From the NCBI RefSeq assembly GCF_030915505.1, contig NZ_CP133265.1:3190001-3254000 (forward strand): a stretch of 64,000 bases of DNA. The letters run 5' to 3'. The notes under the pieces were generated by a model that saw nothing but the letters and a program-made list of their open reading frames with translations, did no database searches and was not told the DNA's origin. Both the position numbers and the translations under genes were made by a program. Origin of the DNA: Neobacillus sp. OS1-2. GTDB taxonomy: Bacteria > Bacillota > Bacilli > Bacillales > Cytobacillaceae. Below are positions 9,672 through 18,680 of this stretch, in pieces (the stretch's first letter is position 1; every line of letters starts with the position of its first letter).

Positions 9672-10616
9672 TTGGGAAAAAGTATTTTAGATTATGAGGT
9701 TGGAGAACAGGTTGAATTATTTCTCTTAATAAAAAATTCAACCAAAGGGATTGCGAGTAATGGCAAGCCTTTTTTGACATTAATCCTCCAAGATCAAAGC
9801 GGCGAAATCGAGGCAAAGCTCTGGGATGCTAGTGAAGAAGATGAAAAGAACTATGCAGCTCAAAATATTGTAAAAATTCTTGGAGACCTTCAAAATTATC
9901 GTGGTAAGAGTCAGCTGAAAATCCGCCAAATCAGAAAGACTGGCCCATCTGACATGGTTAAGTTAGATGACTTTCTAGAGACAGCCCCATTAAGTCAGGA
10001 AGAAATGGTCGGCAAACTGACACAGTATATTTTCGAAATGAAAAATCCAAATATCCAACGAATTACCCGTCATTTAATAAAGAAGCATCAGAAGGCATTC
10101 TTAGAATATCCAGCTGCTACAAAAAATCATCATGAATTTGTTTCAGGACTTGCCTATCACGTAGTCAGCATGCTGGACTTGGCCAAAGCGATTGCTTCTT
10201 TATATCCTAGTCTTGATAAGGATCTATTGTATGCTGGTGTGATTTTACATGATATGGGGAAGGTCATAGAATTATCGGGGCCAATTTCAACGGTCTATAC
10301 AATTGAAGGAAATTTGCTTGGACATATAACAATAATGATTACCGAAATAGGCAATGCAGCAGAGGAACTGGGAATTTCCAGTGAAGAGGTATTAATTTTA
10401 CAACATCTTGTCCTTAGCCATCATGGGAAAGCGGAATGGGGCAGCCCTAAACCTCCATTAATCAAGGAGGCAGAAATCCTTCATTATATTGATAATCTTG
10501 ATGCTAAAATGAACATGCTTGACCGTGCATTAGAACGAGTAAAGCCAGGGGAATTTACTGAGCGAATTTTTGCGTTGGATAATCGATCATTTTATAAGCC
10601 AATGTTTCATAAGTAA
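9672..10616 (+). CDS. yhaM: 3'-5' exoribonuclease YhaM
   Basis: A 314-residue exonuclease acting on RNA and single-stranded DNA. It has an N-terminal OB-fold (residues about 10-95, with [22 protein letters not shown]) and an HD domain (about 150-280) with the ligands [18 protein letters not shown] and [15 protein letters not shown]. The TTG at 9672 has GGAAGGAG upstream and gives exactly the B. subtilis length; ATG-like starts at 9627 would add an unlikely tail. Last gene of the yhaONM operon, followed by a terminator. Confidence 0.93.
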   Translation: MGKSILDYEVGEQVELFLLIKNSTKGIASNGKPFLTLILQDQSGEIEAKLWDASEEDEKNYAAQNIVKILGDLQNYRGKSQLKIRQIRKTGPSDMVKLDDFLETAPLSQEEMVGKLTQYIFEMKNPNIQRITRHLIKKHQKAFLEYPAATKNHHEFVSGLAYHVVSMLDLAKAIASLYPSLDKDLLYAGVILHDMGKVIELSGPISTVYTIEGNLLGHITIMITEIGNAAEELGISSEEVLILQHLVLSHHGKAEWGSPKPPLIKEAEILHYIDNLDAKMNMLDRALERVKPGEFTERIFALDNRSFYKPMFHK

Positions 10617-10621
10617 ATGGA

Positions 10622-10648
10622 AATAACCCACTTAGGGTTATTTTTTTT
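10622..10648 (+). terminator. Terminator of yhaONM
   Basis: Stem AATAACCC / GGGTTATT followed by eight T residues, 5 bases after the yhaM stop. Confidence 0.9.
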
Positions 10649-10729
10649 GCAAAGAAACGAATATTTTAAGAAAAACCGAATAAGTTGTAATACAAAGTGG
10701 ACAACCACTAGAGAAGGGAGCATGAGAAG

Positions 10730-10918
10730 TTGACTATACCTATTTGGGTTTATGCAGTCGTGGTTGGAATTGTGATTAGTGCCCTAATGGCAATCAAAAC
10801 AGGCAGGGAAGAACGGCAGTTAGAAATGGAAAATATCGAGCGTGAGGGAGAAATCTATATTTCGCGACTAGAACGGGAAAAAGAGATGCGTGAAGAACTA
10901 AATGCAACAGGAGAATAG
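10730..10918 (+). CDS. yhaL: Sporulation protein YhaL-like
   Basis: A 62-residue protein with one N-terminal membrane segment (about residues 4-20) and a charged, probably helical tail. It matches the small spore-associated YhaL family by layout and by its place between yhaM and prsA. The start is a TTG with AAGGGAG about 9 bases upstream. Its molecular role is unknown. Confidence 0.75.
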   Translation: MTIPIWVYAVVVGIVISALMAIKTGREERQLEMENIEREGEIYISRLEREKEMREELNATGE

Positions 10919-10961
10919 AAAAGCGGAAGCGCCTTACATGACGCTTCCGCTTTCCCTTTTT
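10919..10961. terminator. Bidirectional terminator between yhaL and prsA
   Basis: An 11-bp perfect stem, AAGCGGAAGCG with CGCTTCCGCTT, is flanked by T-rich tails in both directions between converging genes. Confidence 0.85.
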
Positions 10962-11835
10962 ATTGTTGTGGAGCAGCTGCTTGTGGCTTAAGCGCGTCTT
11001 TTAAATCTTTATCGCTAACTTTTACGTTGGCTGCTTTAAGTTCACGTTCCATTGCTTTGTTGATGTCTTCGGTTTTTAATTTAGATGATTTTACTTGATA
11101 TTCAATATCCTTTTTCATATCTTCGTAAGGCTTCTTCTCTTGTTTCTCTGTTACTTGGATAATATGATAACCGAATTGTGTTTTGACTGGTGCGCTTATT
11201 TCATTTGCCTTAAGAGCAAAGGCAGCTTTAACAAAGTCAGCATCATATTGAGCTTTATTGGCATTATTGATGGTACCTAGATCGCCGCCATTTTGAGCAG
11301 AAGCGGTATCTGTTGAGAATTCTTTTGCAACATCTTCAAATTTTGCGCCTTCATCAAGTTTTTTCTTTACTTCATTTGCAGTTGCTTCGTCTTTAACAAG
11401 GATATGACGAGCTTTGATATCTGGCGTATAGCTATCATAGTATTCCTTCATTTCTTTGTCAGTTGCTTTTACGTCTTTCAATGCTGCTTTTTCCTGCATC
11501 ATTCCAAGCTTCATTGTTTTCTTTAAATCGTCTTCGTTTTTATAACCATATTGTGCAAGAGTTGTTTCGAAATTTGCACCAAGATCTGATTTTAACTGGT
11601 TGATTTTATCATTCAGTTCTTTATCCGATACTTTGTATTTTTTAGATAGAACTTTTTCATATACCAGCTGCTGAAGGGCTTGATCACCGATTTTATCCTT
11701 CATCGATTTGTACAACTCTTCCTGCGTTACATTCCCAGCCTTGCTCTCTACCACAGTTTCAGAACCACTTTGATTACATGCACCTAATACAAGAACCCCA
11801 CCAGCTAATGAAAGGGCTAATATCCATTTTTTCAT
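10960..11835 (-). CDS. prsA: Foldase lipoprotein PrsA (peptidyl-prolyl isomerase)
   Basis: A 291-residue secreted foldase that helps exported proteins fold at the membrane-wall interface. The signal peptide ends in the lipobox LGAC with Cys20 as the lipidated residue. A parvulin/PpiC domain occupies about residues 135-225 (KARHILVKDEATANEV, then QFGYHIIQVT). The N- and C-terminal helical parts are lysine-rich, as usual in PrsA. It converges on yhaL. A minus-strand TTATAGT lies about 40-50 bases upstream as a possible -10. Confidence 0.95.
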   Translation of the reverse strand: MKKWILALSLAGGVLVLGACNQSGSETVVESKAGNVTQEELYKSMKDKIGDQALQQLVYEKVLSKKYKVSDKELNDKINQLKSDLGANFETTLAQYGYKNEDDLKKTMKLGMMQEKAALKDVKATDKEMKEYYDSYTPDIKARHILVKDEATANEVKKKLDEGAKFEDVAKEFSTDTASAQNGGDLGTINNANKAQYDADFVKAAFALKANEISAPVKTQFGYHIIQVTEKQEKKPYEDMKKDIEYQVKSSKLKTEDINKAMERELKAANVKVSDKDLKDALKPQAAAPQQ

Positions 11836-12049
11836 GCTGTATCTCTCCTAAACAGTAAATTCTTATGGGCTTTTTGTCCACATTCCTTACTATAACATAA
11901 ATTGGAACCGCTGCAAAAATAAAAGCTAGGCGCGGTAGAAAAATATCAAGAAGGGCGTGGGACTTTCCTATAAAAATTAGCTAAGTGCCTAAACGAAATG
12001 AATACATCATGAATAGTATATCTTAGCAAATGAAAAAGGAGGTATTTCA

Positions 12050-12139
12050 ATGAGTGCCGGAGGATATGGAGCTGGATTTGCTCTAATTGTAGTCCTTTTC
12101 ATCCTATTGATTATTGTAGGGGCTGCTTTCGTTTATTAA
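12050..12139 (+). CDS. YjcZ-type small sporulation/membrane peptide, copy 1
   Basis: A 29-residue peptide: glycine-rich start (MSAGGYGAGF), then a single hydrophobic segment (ALIVVLFILLIIVG) ending FVY. This is the YjcZ/YhaI-like spore-peptide pattern common in bacilli. AAAGGAGG lies 8 bases upstream. A second copy follows 36 bases later. Confidence 0.8.
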   Translation: MSAGGYGAGFALIVVLFILLIIVGAAFVY

Positions 12140-12175
12140 AGAGGAAATTCCCATTTATGAAAGGAGGTAATATAT

Positions 12176-12268
12176 ATGTCTGGTGGTGCAGCATACGGAG
12201 GAGGATTTGCCTTAATCGTAGTCCTTTTCATCCTGTTAATTATCATTGGGGCTTCATGGGTCTATTAA
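12176..12268 (+). CDS. YjcZ-type small sporulation/membrane peptide, copy 2
   Basis: A 30-residue paralogue of the peptide just upstream, sharing the segment GFALIVVLFILLII. AAAGGAGGT precedes the ATG. The two copies are one transcription unit ended by the hairpin at 12289. The function is unknown; spore-related by family. Confidence 0.8.
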   Translation: MSGGAAYGGGFALIVVLFILLIIIGASWVY

Positions 12269-12288
12269 GAAAATAGTGTAAAACTTAA

Positions 12289-12323
12289 AGCGATGAGAAC
12301 TTCCTCATCGCTTCGCTTTTTTT
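12289..12323 (+). terminator. Terminator after the YjcZ-type pair
   Basis: Stem AGCGATGAG / CTCATCGCT with a 6-base loop, then TCGCTTTTTTT. Confidence 0.88.
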
Positions 12324-12376
12324 AGTTAATTTCCTATTGATTAATCCTAACCATTCGTATTATTTTCACAGGCGGA

Positions 12377-12559
12377 TTATGTATATAAAATTTCCAGGTA
12401 TGATGAAATAAGTAAGATGGTAATCAGAACATTAATGGTACGAAAGACCTTATGCTGGTTTTCTTCTGGTATTTCCTTTTGAATGCAAAGTGAATTGGTC
12501 ATTTTATTTACATAAAACAAAATAAAAATAGCGAAGACAATAAAAACGGAGATCATCAT
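12377..12559 (-). CDS. Small two-helix membrane protein, unknown
   Basis: A 60-residue hydrophobic protein: membrane segment about residues 2-20, a charged loop (KEIPEENQHK), then a second membrane segment about 39-56. GGGAGGG lies 6 bases before the double ATG, supporting translation. I do not recognise the family. It diverges from yhaI. Confidence 0.6.
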   Translation of the reverse strand: MMISVFIVFAIFILFYVNKMTNSLCIQKEIPEENQHKVFRTINVLITILLISSYLEILYT

Positions 12560-12759
12560 TGATTCCCTCCCTGTTGTTCGTGTTATGATTTATACAATAC
12601 CAAAAATCGGACAAAAAAGATAGTCATAAAGAATGGAAGACTGTTAGACTTTTTATCGTCAGTAATAAATTCAAAATAGTAAAAGAGGTTTACCCAACTC
12701 TCAAAAAGGTGAATAATGTTAAAGGGAAAATGTAAAGGTTCGGAAAGAGGGCTATGGTT

Positions 12760-13098
12760 ATGAATGAACATAAATTATTGTGGCAAAGGATCCAGCTTCT
12801 TGAATACCACCAGAAACTGCTTGTAAAATTGCTACACAATCCAAAGCAAGAATTTTATAAGCTTGTTATTGAAAATAGTATAACCGAACAGGAAACAGAA
12901 AAGTTCTTAGCTTTATGTGACGAATTGAGCATGAAATTTGAAGAACAAAAAGCGGAAGGGTATGTATACTTTCATCCGCTTTTTGAACGATTATTAGCCT
13001 CATTACCAGCTAACCTGAAAATGGAAGAGGTAATAAAAGCATGCCTGCTCCAAAATTTATACGAACCGCTTTTTCACGAGTTCGAAAAATATTTATAA
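12760..13098 (+). CDS. yhaI: DUF1878-type protein (YhaI-like)
   Basis: A 112-residue soluble protein of unknown function, rich in Leu, Glu and Lys and probably all helical. I recognise it as the YhaI family by its start (LLWQRIQLLEYHQKLL), its length, and its position between prsA and scoC. The second ATG (12760) is 8 bases from GAGGG; the first (12754) is only 2 bases away, so the second is preferred. It converges on scoC with 8 bases between stops. Confidence 0.75.
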   Translation: MNEHKLLWQRIQLLEYHQKLLVKLLHNPKQEFYKLVIENSITEQETEKFLALCDELSMKFEEQKAEGYVYFHPLFERLLASLPANLKMEEVIKACLLQNLYEPLFHEFEKYL

Positions 13099-13106
13099 TG
13101 GAGGTT

Positions 13107-13682
13107 TTACGCTAATTCTTGTTCTGTCTTTTTTGCTTTTTTTAGTAAACCATTTTCTTCGATGAATTCACTTTCGATATTGTGAAAAGAACGTTCAAAG
13201 ATCTCCATAAAATCTTCACCATAAATGTTGCGAATAATCGCCATTATTTCAATGATATCCGGAAATTTTCCATACAATTCCCGCAGCGGTAACGCACCAG
13301 AAAAGGCGGCATTACTAGTTGGTTCATACGTTTCCATTGATCGGAGTAAGATATCTTCACCAGTGTCAGTGAGTTGAATATACGTATTACGTTTGTCGTT
13401 TTCCTTTTTAGAGAATTTCAACAAACCTCGTTCTTCTAACTTTTTCGAAAAGTTAAAAGCTGTTGATACATGCATTACCCCGAATTTTGCCACATCGGAG
13501 ATGGAAGCGCCATTTAAATGATAGGCGATCCAAAGAATGTGATGTTCATTAATATTTAAATCATAAGGCTTAATCCATTGCTGCCAGTCTTTTTCAATCG
13601 ACTTCCATAACGCTTTACTTAATTGCGTTATTCTCTGACTAAAGATCATTGCTTCTTTCATTGAATATTGTTTCTCAGTCAT
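13107..13682 (-). CDS. scoC: MarR-family transition-state regulator ScoC (Hpr)
   Basis: A 191-residue repressor of protease, peptide-transport and sporulation genes in bacilli. The winged-helix MarR domain spans about residues 20-125; the segment [20 protein letters not shown], followed by NINEHHILW, is essentially identical to B. subtilis Hpr. The C-terminal region is the family's dimerisation and regulatory tail. The ATG at 13682 has TAGGTG about 9 bases upstream; a GTG four codons earlier (13694) is possible. The 258-base gap upstream is very AT-rich. Confidence 0.92.
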   Translation of the reverse strand: MTEKQYSMKEAMIFSQRITQLSKALWKSIEKDWQQWIKPYDLNINEHHILWIAYHLNGASISDVAKFGVMHVSTAFNFSKKLEERGLLKFSKKENDKRNTYIQLTDTGEDILLRSMETYEPTSNAAFSGALPLRELYGKFPDIIEIMAIIRNIYGEDFMEIFERSFHNIESEFIEENGLLKKAKKTEQELA

Positions 13683-13940
13683 CCCCAATTTCACCTACTT
13701 TTATATTTCTCTATTATCATTATGCCAATAAAATAAAAATTAATAAAGATGTAATTAACAAAATTTTTAGAAATTACGTAAAATTTATATTGAATTTTTA
13801 AAAAATTCCATTTAAAAAATTTTTTCTAAATAGTTTTCACATAATTGTCCTGCTTAAAGGTGGCCTTGTTCATATGAATGAATGATAAAACATATAAATA
13901 GTTACAACCATTGTTCGAATGAGTAGGAGGACAAAATAAG

Positions 13941-14132
13941 ATGAAGAGTGTAGCTGTAACGTTATTTATCGTAAGTGCTATTCTTTTTCTGGGATCATCT
14001 AAATATTTATTTGATTTAAAAAGACCCGGTGTGTATCCGCCAAAACAGATAATAAAGAAAAGAGCAGCAGCTTTGGCTGGTGTTGGCGGTATTTTCCTCC
14101 TAGTTGCTTTATTGCTTTCAATAATTTCATAG
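13941..14132 (+). CDS. Small two-helix membrane protein, unknown
   Basis: A 63-residue protein with membrane segments at about residues 5-22 and 43-61 and a basic connecting loop (LKRPGVYPPKQIIKKRAAA). TAGGAGG precedes the ATG. It sits where B. subtilis carries yhaH but shows no resemblance that I can see to that YtxH-type protein. Function unknown. Confidence 0.65.
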   Translation: MKSVAVTLFIVSAILFLGSSKYLFDLKRPGVYPPKQIIKKRAAALAGVGGIFLLVALLLSIIS

Positions 14133-14151
14133 AAACCCCCGTATGTAATTT

Positions 14152-14181
14152 AAGAAAAGAACCCCCAGGGGTTCTTTTCTT
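14152..14181. terminator. Bidirectional terminator with 14-bp perfect stem
   Basis: AAGAAAAGAACCCC pairs fully with GGGGTTCTTTTCTT across a 2-base loop. It lies between the small membrane gene and the converging trpP. Confidence 0.85.
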
Positions 14182-14199
14182 AAAAGAGAGCCCCGTACA

Positions 14200-14727
14200 T
14201 TATTTTTGGATGACGGAAGCTGATGACAATTTAGTTCGTTTAAAAATAGATTGAGCCACTGGATACAAAATAATCATAATAACAGTATTTAGTGCGATTG
14301 CCGGTAAAACACCTACTGAAAATAATGCTGCGAATGGTCCTGGTAAGCTGAATAATAAAAGAGCTGAGCCTAAAAATACAGTTCCTGATACTAATGTACC
14401 AACAGCTGATAAGATTGCTGCACAAACAATCGGCTTCATAACTTTCCTAAAGACCAAGAACAAACCGAAAAAGATTAACGAAGTAACAATCTTATCGATA
14501 ATATTTGGGATTTGGCCGCTGGGAAAACTTGTTGTTAATGCCGACAAGATACCAGTTACAATCCCCATAAGCATGACGCTCTTTACTTCAGGAACGAGTA
14601 AAATGCCTAAAAACATCATGGCCAACATCATATCCGGCTTTATTCCAAGAAAACTTGGCATTATCGTATGCAATACGACTCCAATCCCCGCTAAAAGTGC
14701 TAAAATGACTAGATTTTTTGTATTCAT
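14200..14727 (-). CDS. trpP: Tryptophan transporter TrpP
   Basis: A 175-residue membrane protein with about five hydrophobic segments, matching the TrpP/YhaG family in length, in LHTIMPSFLGIKPDMMLAMM and in gene order beside hit. It would import tryptophan. The ATG at 14727 is preceded by GAGGAGAG, and this whole leader is a run of regularly spaced TAG/GAG triplets (separate entry), so TRAP-tryptophan should block ribosome access. A -10-like TATAAT lies further upstream on the minus strand. Confidence 0.9.
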   Translation of the reverse strand: MNTKNLVILALLAGIGVVLHTIMPSFLGIKPDMMLAMMFLGILLVPEVKSVMLMGIVTGILSALTTSFPSGQIPNIIDKIVTSLIFFGLFLVFRKVMKPIVCAAILSAVGTLVSGTVFLGSALLLFSLPGPFAALFSVGVLPAIALNTVIMIILYPVAQSIFKRTKLSSASVIQK

Positions 14728-14729
14728 TT

Positions 14730-14757
14730 CTCATCTCTCCTCTGCTATTCTAAGCTA
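14730..14757 (-). promoter_or_regulatory. TRAP (MtrB) binding site over the trpP ribosome site
   Basis: Reading the minus strand there are six triplets, TAG-TAG-TAG-GAG-GAG-GAG, each separated by exactly two bases (ct, aa, ca, ga, at), ending 2 bases before the ATG. Eleven-subunit TRAP binds GAG/UAG repeats with 2-3 base spacers. The last triplets are the Shine-Dalgarno sequence itself, so binding means translational repression when tryptophan is plentiful. Confidence 0.88.
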
Positions 14758-14873
14758 TTTGTTCCTCCTGCAGTACACTCATTGCCTGCAGCGAAAAACT
14801 TAGATTCATTATAACATATTACGATAATATTAATAAAGATATAATTTTCAGAAAATTGTGCTCTGGAGATGGG

Positions 14874-15293
14874 TTAAAGCTGCTTTTTAATGTTCACGGC
14901 CATTTCTTGTAATAATTGAGGTGTATAATCGCTTTGATTGCTTTTCCAAACTACACCCAGGCCATCCCCTTTGCCATAACGCGGAATCAAATGGACATGG
15001 AAGTGAAAAACAGTCTGACCGGCAAGTTCACCATTATTATTGATGGTATTCATTGCAGCAGGCTCAAATTCCTTTTTTAGGGCAGTAGCAATAGAGGGGA
15101 CCACTTCATATATGTTTCTTGCGATTTCTGGAGTCAATTCGTAAATATTCTCTTTATGTATTTTAGGGATCACCAGGGTGTGGCCTTTTGTCACTTGACT
15201 GATATCCATAAACGCTACCACATGCTCATTTTCAAAAACCTTTGCAGCAGGAATTTCACCATTAACAATTTTACAAAAGATACAATCGCTCAT
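14874..15293 (-). CDS. hit: HIT-family nucleotide hydrolase (Hit)
   Basis: A 139-residue HINT/Fhit-type protein acting on nucleoside phosphoramidates or dinucleotides. The start MSDCIFCKIVNGEIPA carries the zinc-type CxxC, and the catalytic histidine triad is HFHVHLIPR. The ATG at 15293 has AAAGGAG upstream; the longer frame to 15407 has no such site. It diverges from ecsA across about 590 bases of non-coding DNA. Confidence 0.93.
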   Translation of the reverse strand: MSDCIFCKIVNGEIPAAKVFENEHVVAFMDISQVTKGHTLVIPKIHKENIYELTPEIARNIYEVVPSIATALKKEFEPAAMNTINNNGELAGQTVFHFHVHLIPRYGKGDGLGVVWKSNQSDYTPQLLQEMAVNIKKQL

Positions 15294-15438
15294 TTCAATG
15301 ACAACTCCTTTTAATGTTTGTCTTATTTTACCATAATGAATGGTAATACAAAAGAAAAAGGCAGGATTCGCATGGAATCCCGCCTTCCCGAAGGGGAATT
15401 GCTTCAATTTTGACGTTCATTTAGGAGTGTTCTTTGAT

Positions 15439-15715
15439 AAACACCTCATTTTTCATAGAGTGTTTTTATAAAGAGACATCTTTGTTCAAGCTGACCATCC
15501 CCTATTTGTGTTTTTATTGGTTTTCCTAACCTTTAAAAACGGGTAGTGATCTGCGGTAAACACCTCATTTGCCGTTTATTTTTTTAAGATAAACAGTTGG
15601 TGTTGAACTCTAAATGGTTTGCATGCACTGTGTACAAAACAACCATCCCCTTATCTGAAACGACCTGAAAGCTAACTTGTTTGAATGGAAAATGTCTTTG
15701 ACAGACACCTCATTT
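15439..15715. repeat. Alternating short repeats in the hit-ecsA intergenic region
   Basis: The 593-base gap between hit and ecsA holds no gene. It carries three copies of (A)AACACCTCATTT (15439, 15558, 15704; the last reads GACACCTCATTT) alternating with two copies of ACCATCCCCT (15494, 15642), giving an A-B-A-B-A pattern. Near 15362-15388 an imperfect hairpin (GGATTC with GGAATCC) sits just upstream of hit. Function unknown. Confidence 0.5.
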
Positions 15716-15886
15716 CAAGGTTTGATGAATTTCTTCATCTTCGTCAGTTGTTTCCCCTTCGAATATTATGATAACCCGTTAGGAAAGAAATATACAAAAA
15801 AGTGTAAGAAAAATTGAATTCCTATTTTTATTGAAAGGAATTTGTTAAAATGTAAACCATAATCATGCTACGGAAGGACGTTTGCA

Positions 15887-16627
15887 ATGTCTTTATTAAC
15901 AATTGAAAACCTAGTCGGAGGCTATACAAGAAACCCTGTTTTAAAAGATGTTTCCTTTGAGGTTCGTGAAAAGGAATTAGTGGGACTTATTGGCTTGAAT
16001 GGAGCCGGGAAAAGTACGACCATTAAACATATTATCGGATTAATGGAACCACATCGCGGTACCGTCAAAATTAATGGAAAATCGTTTACAGAAAATAAAG
16101 AAGCCTATCGCCGCATGTTTACCTTTGTACCTGAAACACCAGTCTTATATGAAGAATTAACGTTGGATGAGCATTTAAAATTGACGGCCATGGCCTATGG
16201 GCTGGACGAGTCCACCTATAAACAGCGTATTAATCCGCTGTTATCGGAATTTCGAATGGAAAAACGGTTAAAATGGTTTCCAGCTCATTTCTCCAAAGGG
16301 ATGAAACAAAAGGTGATGATCATGTGTGCGTTTCTCGTACAGCCATCGCTTTATATCGTTGATGAACCATTTGTTGGACTCGATCCGCTTGGTATTCAAT
16401 CATTGCTTGATTTAATGAAAAAGATGAAAGAAAATGGTGCGGGAATCTTAATGTCAACCCATATTCTCACAACGGCCGAAAAATATTGTGACCGTTTTAT
16501 CATTTTACATGAAGGGAAGGTCCGTGCTAAAGGAACACTTAGTGAATTAAGGCAGCAGTTCTCAATGCCAACGGCCTCTTTAGACGATTTGTATATTCAA
16601 TTGACGAAGGAAGAAAATTATGTTTGA
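15887..16627 (+). CDS. ecsA: ABC transporter ATP-binding protein EcsA
   Basis: The 246-residue ATPase of the Ecs exporter, which in B. subtilis affects secretion, competence and intramembrane proteolysis. Walker A GLNGAGKSTT (about residue 36), signature HFSKGMKQKVM, and Walker B LYIVDEPFVGLDP are all intact. It overlaps ecsB by 8 bases. GGAAGGA precedes the ATG. Placement beside hit and yhaA matches B. subtilis. Confidence 0.95.
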   Translation: MSLLTIENLVGGYTRNPVLKDVSFEVREKELVGLIGLNGAGKSTTIKHIIGLMEPHRGTVKINGKSFTENKEAYRRMFTFVPETPVLYEELTLDEHLKLTAMAYGLDESTYKQRINPLLSEFRMEKRLKWFPAHFSKGMKQKVMIMCAFLVQPSLYIVDEPFVGLDPLGIQSLLDLMKKMKENGAGILMSTHILTTAEKYCDRFIILHEGKVRAKGTLSELRQQFSMPTASLDDLYIQLTKEENYV

Positions 16628-17831
16628 TGAGAAGAAACTTTGGAGGGACCGTGCTGGCGGTCGGATGAAGGATATAGGAAGATATTTACGCTATATTTTC
16701 AATGGACATCTTGTTATTGTCCTGTTATTTTTGATTGGAACAGGAGCCTTTTATTATCAAAAATGGCTTGAAACCCTTTCAACTGCATTTCCTGCTGAAA
16801 TCATATTAGCTGTTATCATGGGCTTTTTCATTACTTATAGCCCGGTTTACAACTTTTTACTCGAAGCCGATAATGTATTTTTACTTCCGCTTGAGGAGAA
16901 ATTAAAAGGGTATTTTATTCGATCCGGGGTCGCCAGTTTTGTTTTTCAAGGCTATATTCTATTAATGGTTTTAGCGGTCCTGATGCCGATGTATGCCCAT
17001 GTAAGCGAAAGTGGTTTTCACTCATTTATTCCGTTCTTATCCGTATTACTCATTGCTAAAGTCTGGAATTTAGCTGTTTCGTGGAAAATTCATTATTATG
17101 TCGAGGTATCTGTACATAGATGGGATATGGTTGTACGCTACTTTCTAAATGTCGCATTTTCCTATCTTTTATTTAAACAGGCCAACCTGGTTATTCTTTT
17201 GGTTATGGCATTCATTATGGGGTTTTATTATTACAGCTTTTTGGTTCGAACAAGAAAAATGGGCTTAAAATGGGACCAATTAATTAACCAGGAAGAGAAA
17301 AGGATGGCATCTTTTTATCGTTTAGCTAACATGTTTACGGATGTGCCAAAACTGAAGGATACGGTAAAACGTAGAAAATGGCTTGATTTGTTTATCAGTA
17401 AAATTCCGTTCTCACAGGAAAAAACTTATTTATTTTTATTTTCGCGAACATTTTTGCGTTCTTCTGATTATCTGGGTTTATTTATCCGTTTAACAGTGAT
17501 TGGCGCGCTTGCCATCTATTTTATTTCGTTTGGATTCGGCCAGATATTACTTGGTGTCTTGTTTTTATATTTAACCGGATTTCAATTGCTGCCGTTATGG
17601 AATCATCATCAAAATAAACTCTGGATTGATATTTATCCGGTTGCGCCTAAATTTAAGACAGCCTCGTTCCATTTTTTGTTAATGGTCATCCTAACGGTCC
17701 AAGCCATTATTTTTGCCTTATTTATTCTGGTTAAAGGAGAAATAATGATTTCACTGCTTGCATTACTAGCTGGTCTTGCCTTTAACTATCTTTTTATTTT
17801 CTTTTATGGAAAAAATCGTTTAAAAGCCTGA
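16620..17831 (+). CDS. ecsB: ABC transporter membrane protein EcsB
   Basis: A 403-residue polytopic partner of EcsA with pairs of hydrophobic segments at about residues 30-70, 95-145, 180-205 and 290-400. It starts within the last codons of ecsA (ATGTTTGATGAG). The transported molecule is not known for certain. A terminator follows 12 bases after the stop. Confidence 0.92.
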   Translation: MFDEKKLWRDRAGGRMKDIGRYLRYIFNGHLVIVLLFLIGTGAFYYQKWLETLSTAFPAEIILAVIMGFFITYSPVYNFLLEADNVFLLPLEEKLKGYFIRSGVASFVFQGYILLMVLAVLMPMYAHVSESGFHSFIPFLSVLLIAKVWNLAVSWKIHYYVEVSVHRWDMVVRYFLNVAFSYLLFKQANLVILLVMAFIMGFYYYSFLVRTRKMGLKWDQLINQEEKRMASFYRLANMFTDVPKLKDTVKRRKWLDLFISKIPFSQEKTYLFLFSRTFLRSSDYLGLFIRLTVIGALAIYFISFGFGQILLGVLFLYLTGFQLLPLWNHHQNKLWIDIYPVAPKFKTASFHFLLMVILTVQAIIFALFILVKGEIMISLLALLAGLAFNYLFIFFYGKNRLKA

Positions 17832-17842
17832 TCTATGAATTT

Positions 17843-17871
17843 CCCCTTTAAGATGAAGGGGTTTTTTTTTT
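17843..17871 (+). terminator. Terminator after ecsAB
   Basis: Stem CCCCTT / AAGGGG followed by ten T residues. ecsC therefore probably has its own promoter or depends on read-through. Confidence 0.85.
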
Positions 17872-17935
17872 GAAACTACTGGGCGGTTTTTATCGTATGT
17901 AAGCATAAGCTAATATGTAAAGGGGGTTGGTCATT

Positions 17936-18658
17936 TTGAACGAATATGAATTAATGGTTTTTGATGAAGTGGATGAATGGAAACGAAAATTAACCAGGCG
18001 TTCAGGAATGATGAACCGAATATCTAAAAAAGCCCAAGGGAAAATAAACGAATGGATTCCGGAAAAAGTCCATGAAGTCATGACAGAGAGCATCAAAGCG
18101 ATGGTGAAAGCTACGTTACTTGGTTCGAAAGTGACAACGAATAAGGACCAGGCCCAAGGGCTAACCCTTGCAGAGAGAGACGAATTGGCACGAAAAAAAA
18201 TAGCTGCGTATCAGAAGACCGCTGTGATTGAAGGAGCGGGAACGGGGGCGGGCGGTATTTTGCTTGGTCTAGCCGATTTTCCGCTGCTCTTAACGATTAA
18301 GATGAAATTCCTGTTTGAAGCAGCTTCTGTTTATGGATTTGATACGAGGAAATATGAAGAAAGATTATTTATTCTCCATGTCTTTCAATTGGCTTTTTCT
18401 AGTGATGAAATCCGTAAGCATACCTTATCGGAAATTGAAAATTGGGAAATCCGCAAGCAGGTTCTTGTGGAAATGGATTGGCGTCAGTTTCAGCAGGAAT
18501 ATCGCGATTATATTGACCTTGCCAAACTATTTCAGCTTGTACCGGGCATTGGGGCATTTGTGGGTGCTTATGCTAATAATAATCTTCTGAAACATTTAGG
18601 TGAAACGGTGATGAATGCCTACCGCTTACGAATACTGCAAAAATCCCCTGAACTCTAA
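17936..18658 (+). CDS. ecsC: EcsC family protein
   Basis: A 240-residue protein of the EcsC family, non-essential in B. subtilis and of unknown activity. A glycine-rich segment (EGAGTGAGGILLGLADFP, about residues 100-117) and a hydrophobic C-terminal part with VPGIGAFVGAYAN are typical. AAAGGGGG lies about 9 bases before a TTG at 17936; the in-frame TTG at 17927 abuts that site. The stop lies in the loop of the following terminator. Confidence 0.88.
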   Translation: MNEYELMVFDEVDEWKRKLTRRSGMMNRISKKAQGKINEWIPEKVHEVMTESIKAMVKATLLGSKVTTNKDQAQGLTLAERDELARKKIAAYQKTAVIEGAGTGAGGILLGLADFPLLLTIKMKFLFEAASVYGFDTRKYEERLFILHVFQLAFSSDEIRKHTLSEIENWEIRKQVLVEMDWRQFQQEYRDYIDLAKLFQLVPGIGAFVGAYANNNLLKHLGETVMNAYRLRILQKSPEL

Positions 18659-18677
18659 TGAGACAGGGGATTTTTTA
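18642..18677. terminator. Terminator between ecsC and yhaA
   Basis: Stem AATCCCCTG / CAGGGGATT with a 13-base loop containing the ecsC stop, then TTTTTA. It lies between converging genes. Confidence 0.85.
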
Positions 18678-18680
18678 TCA

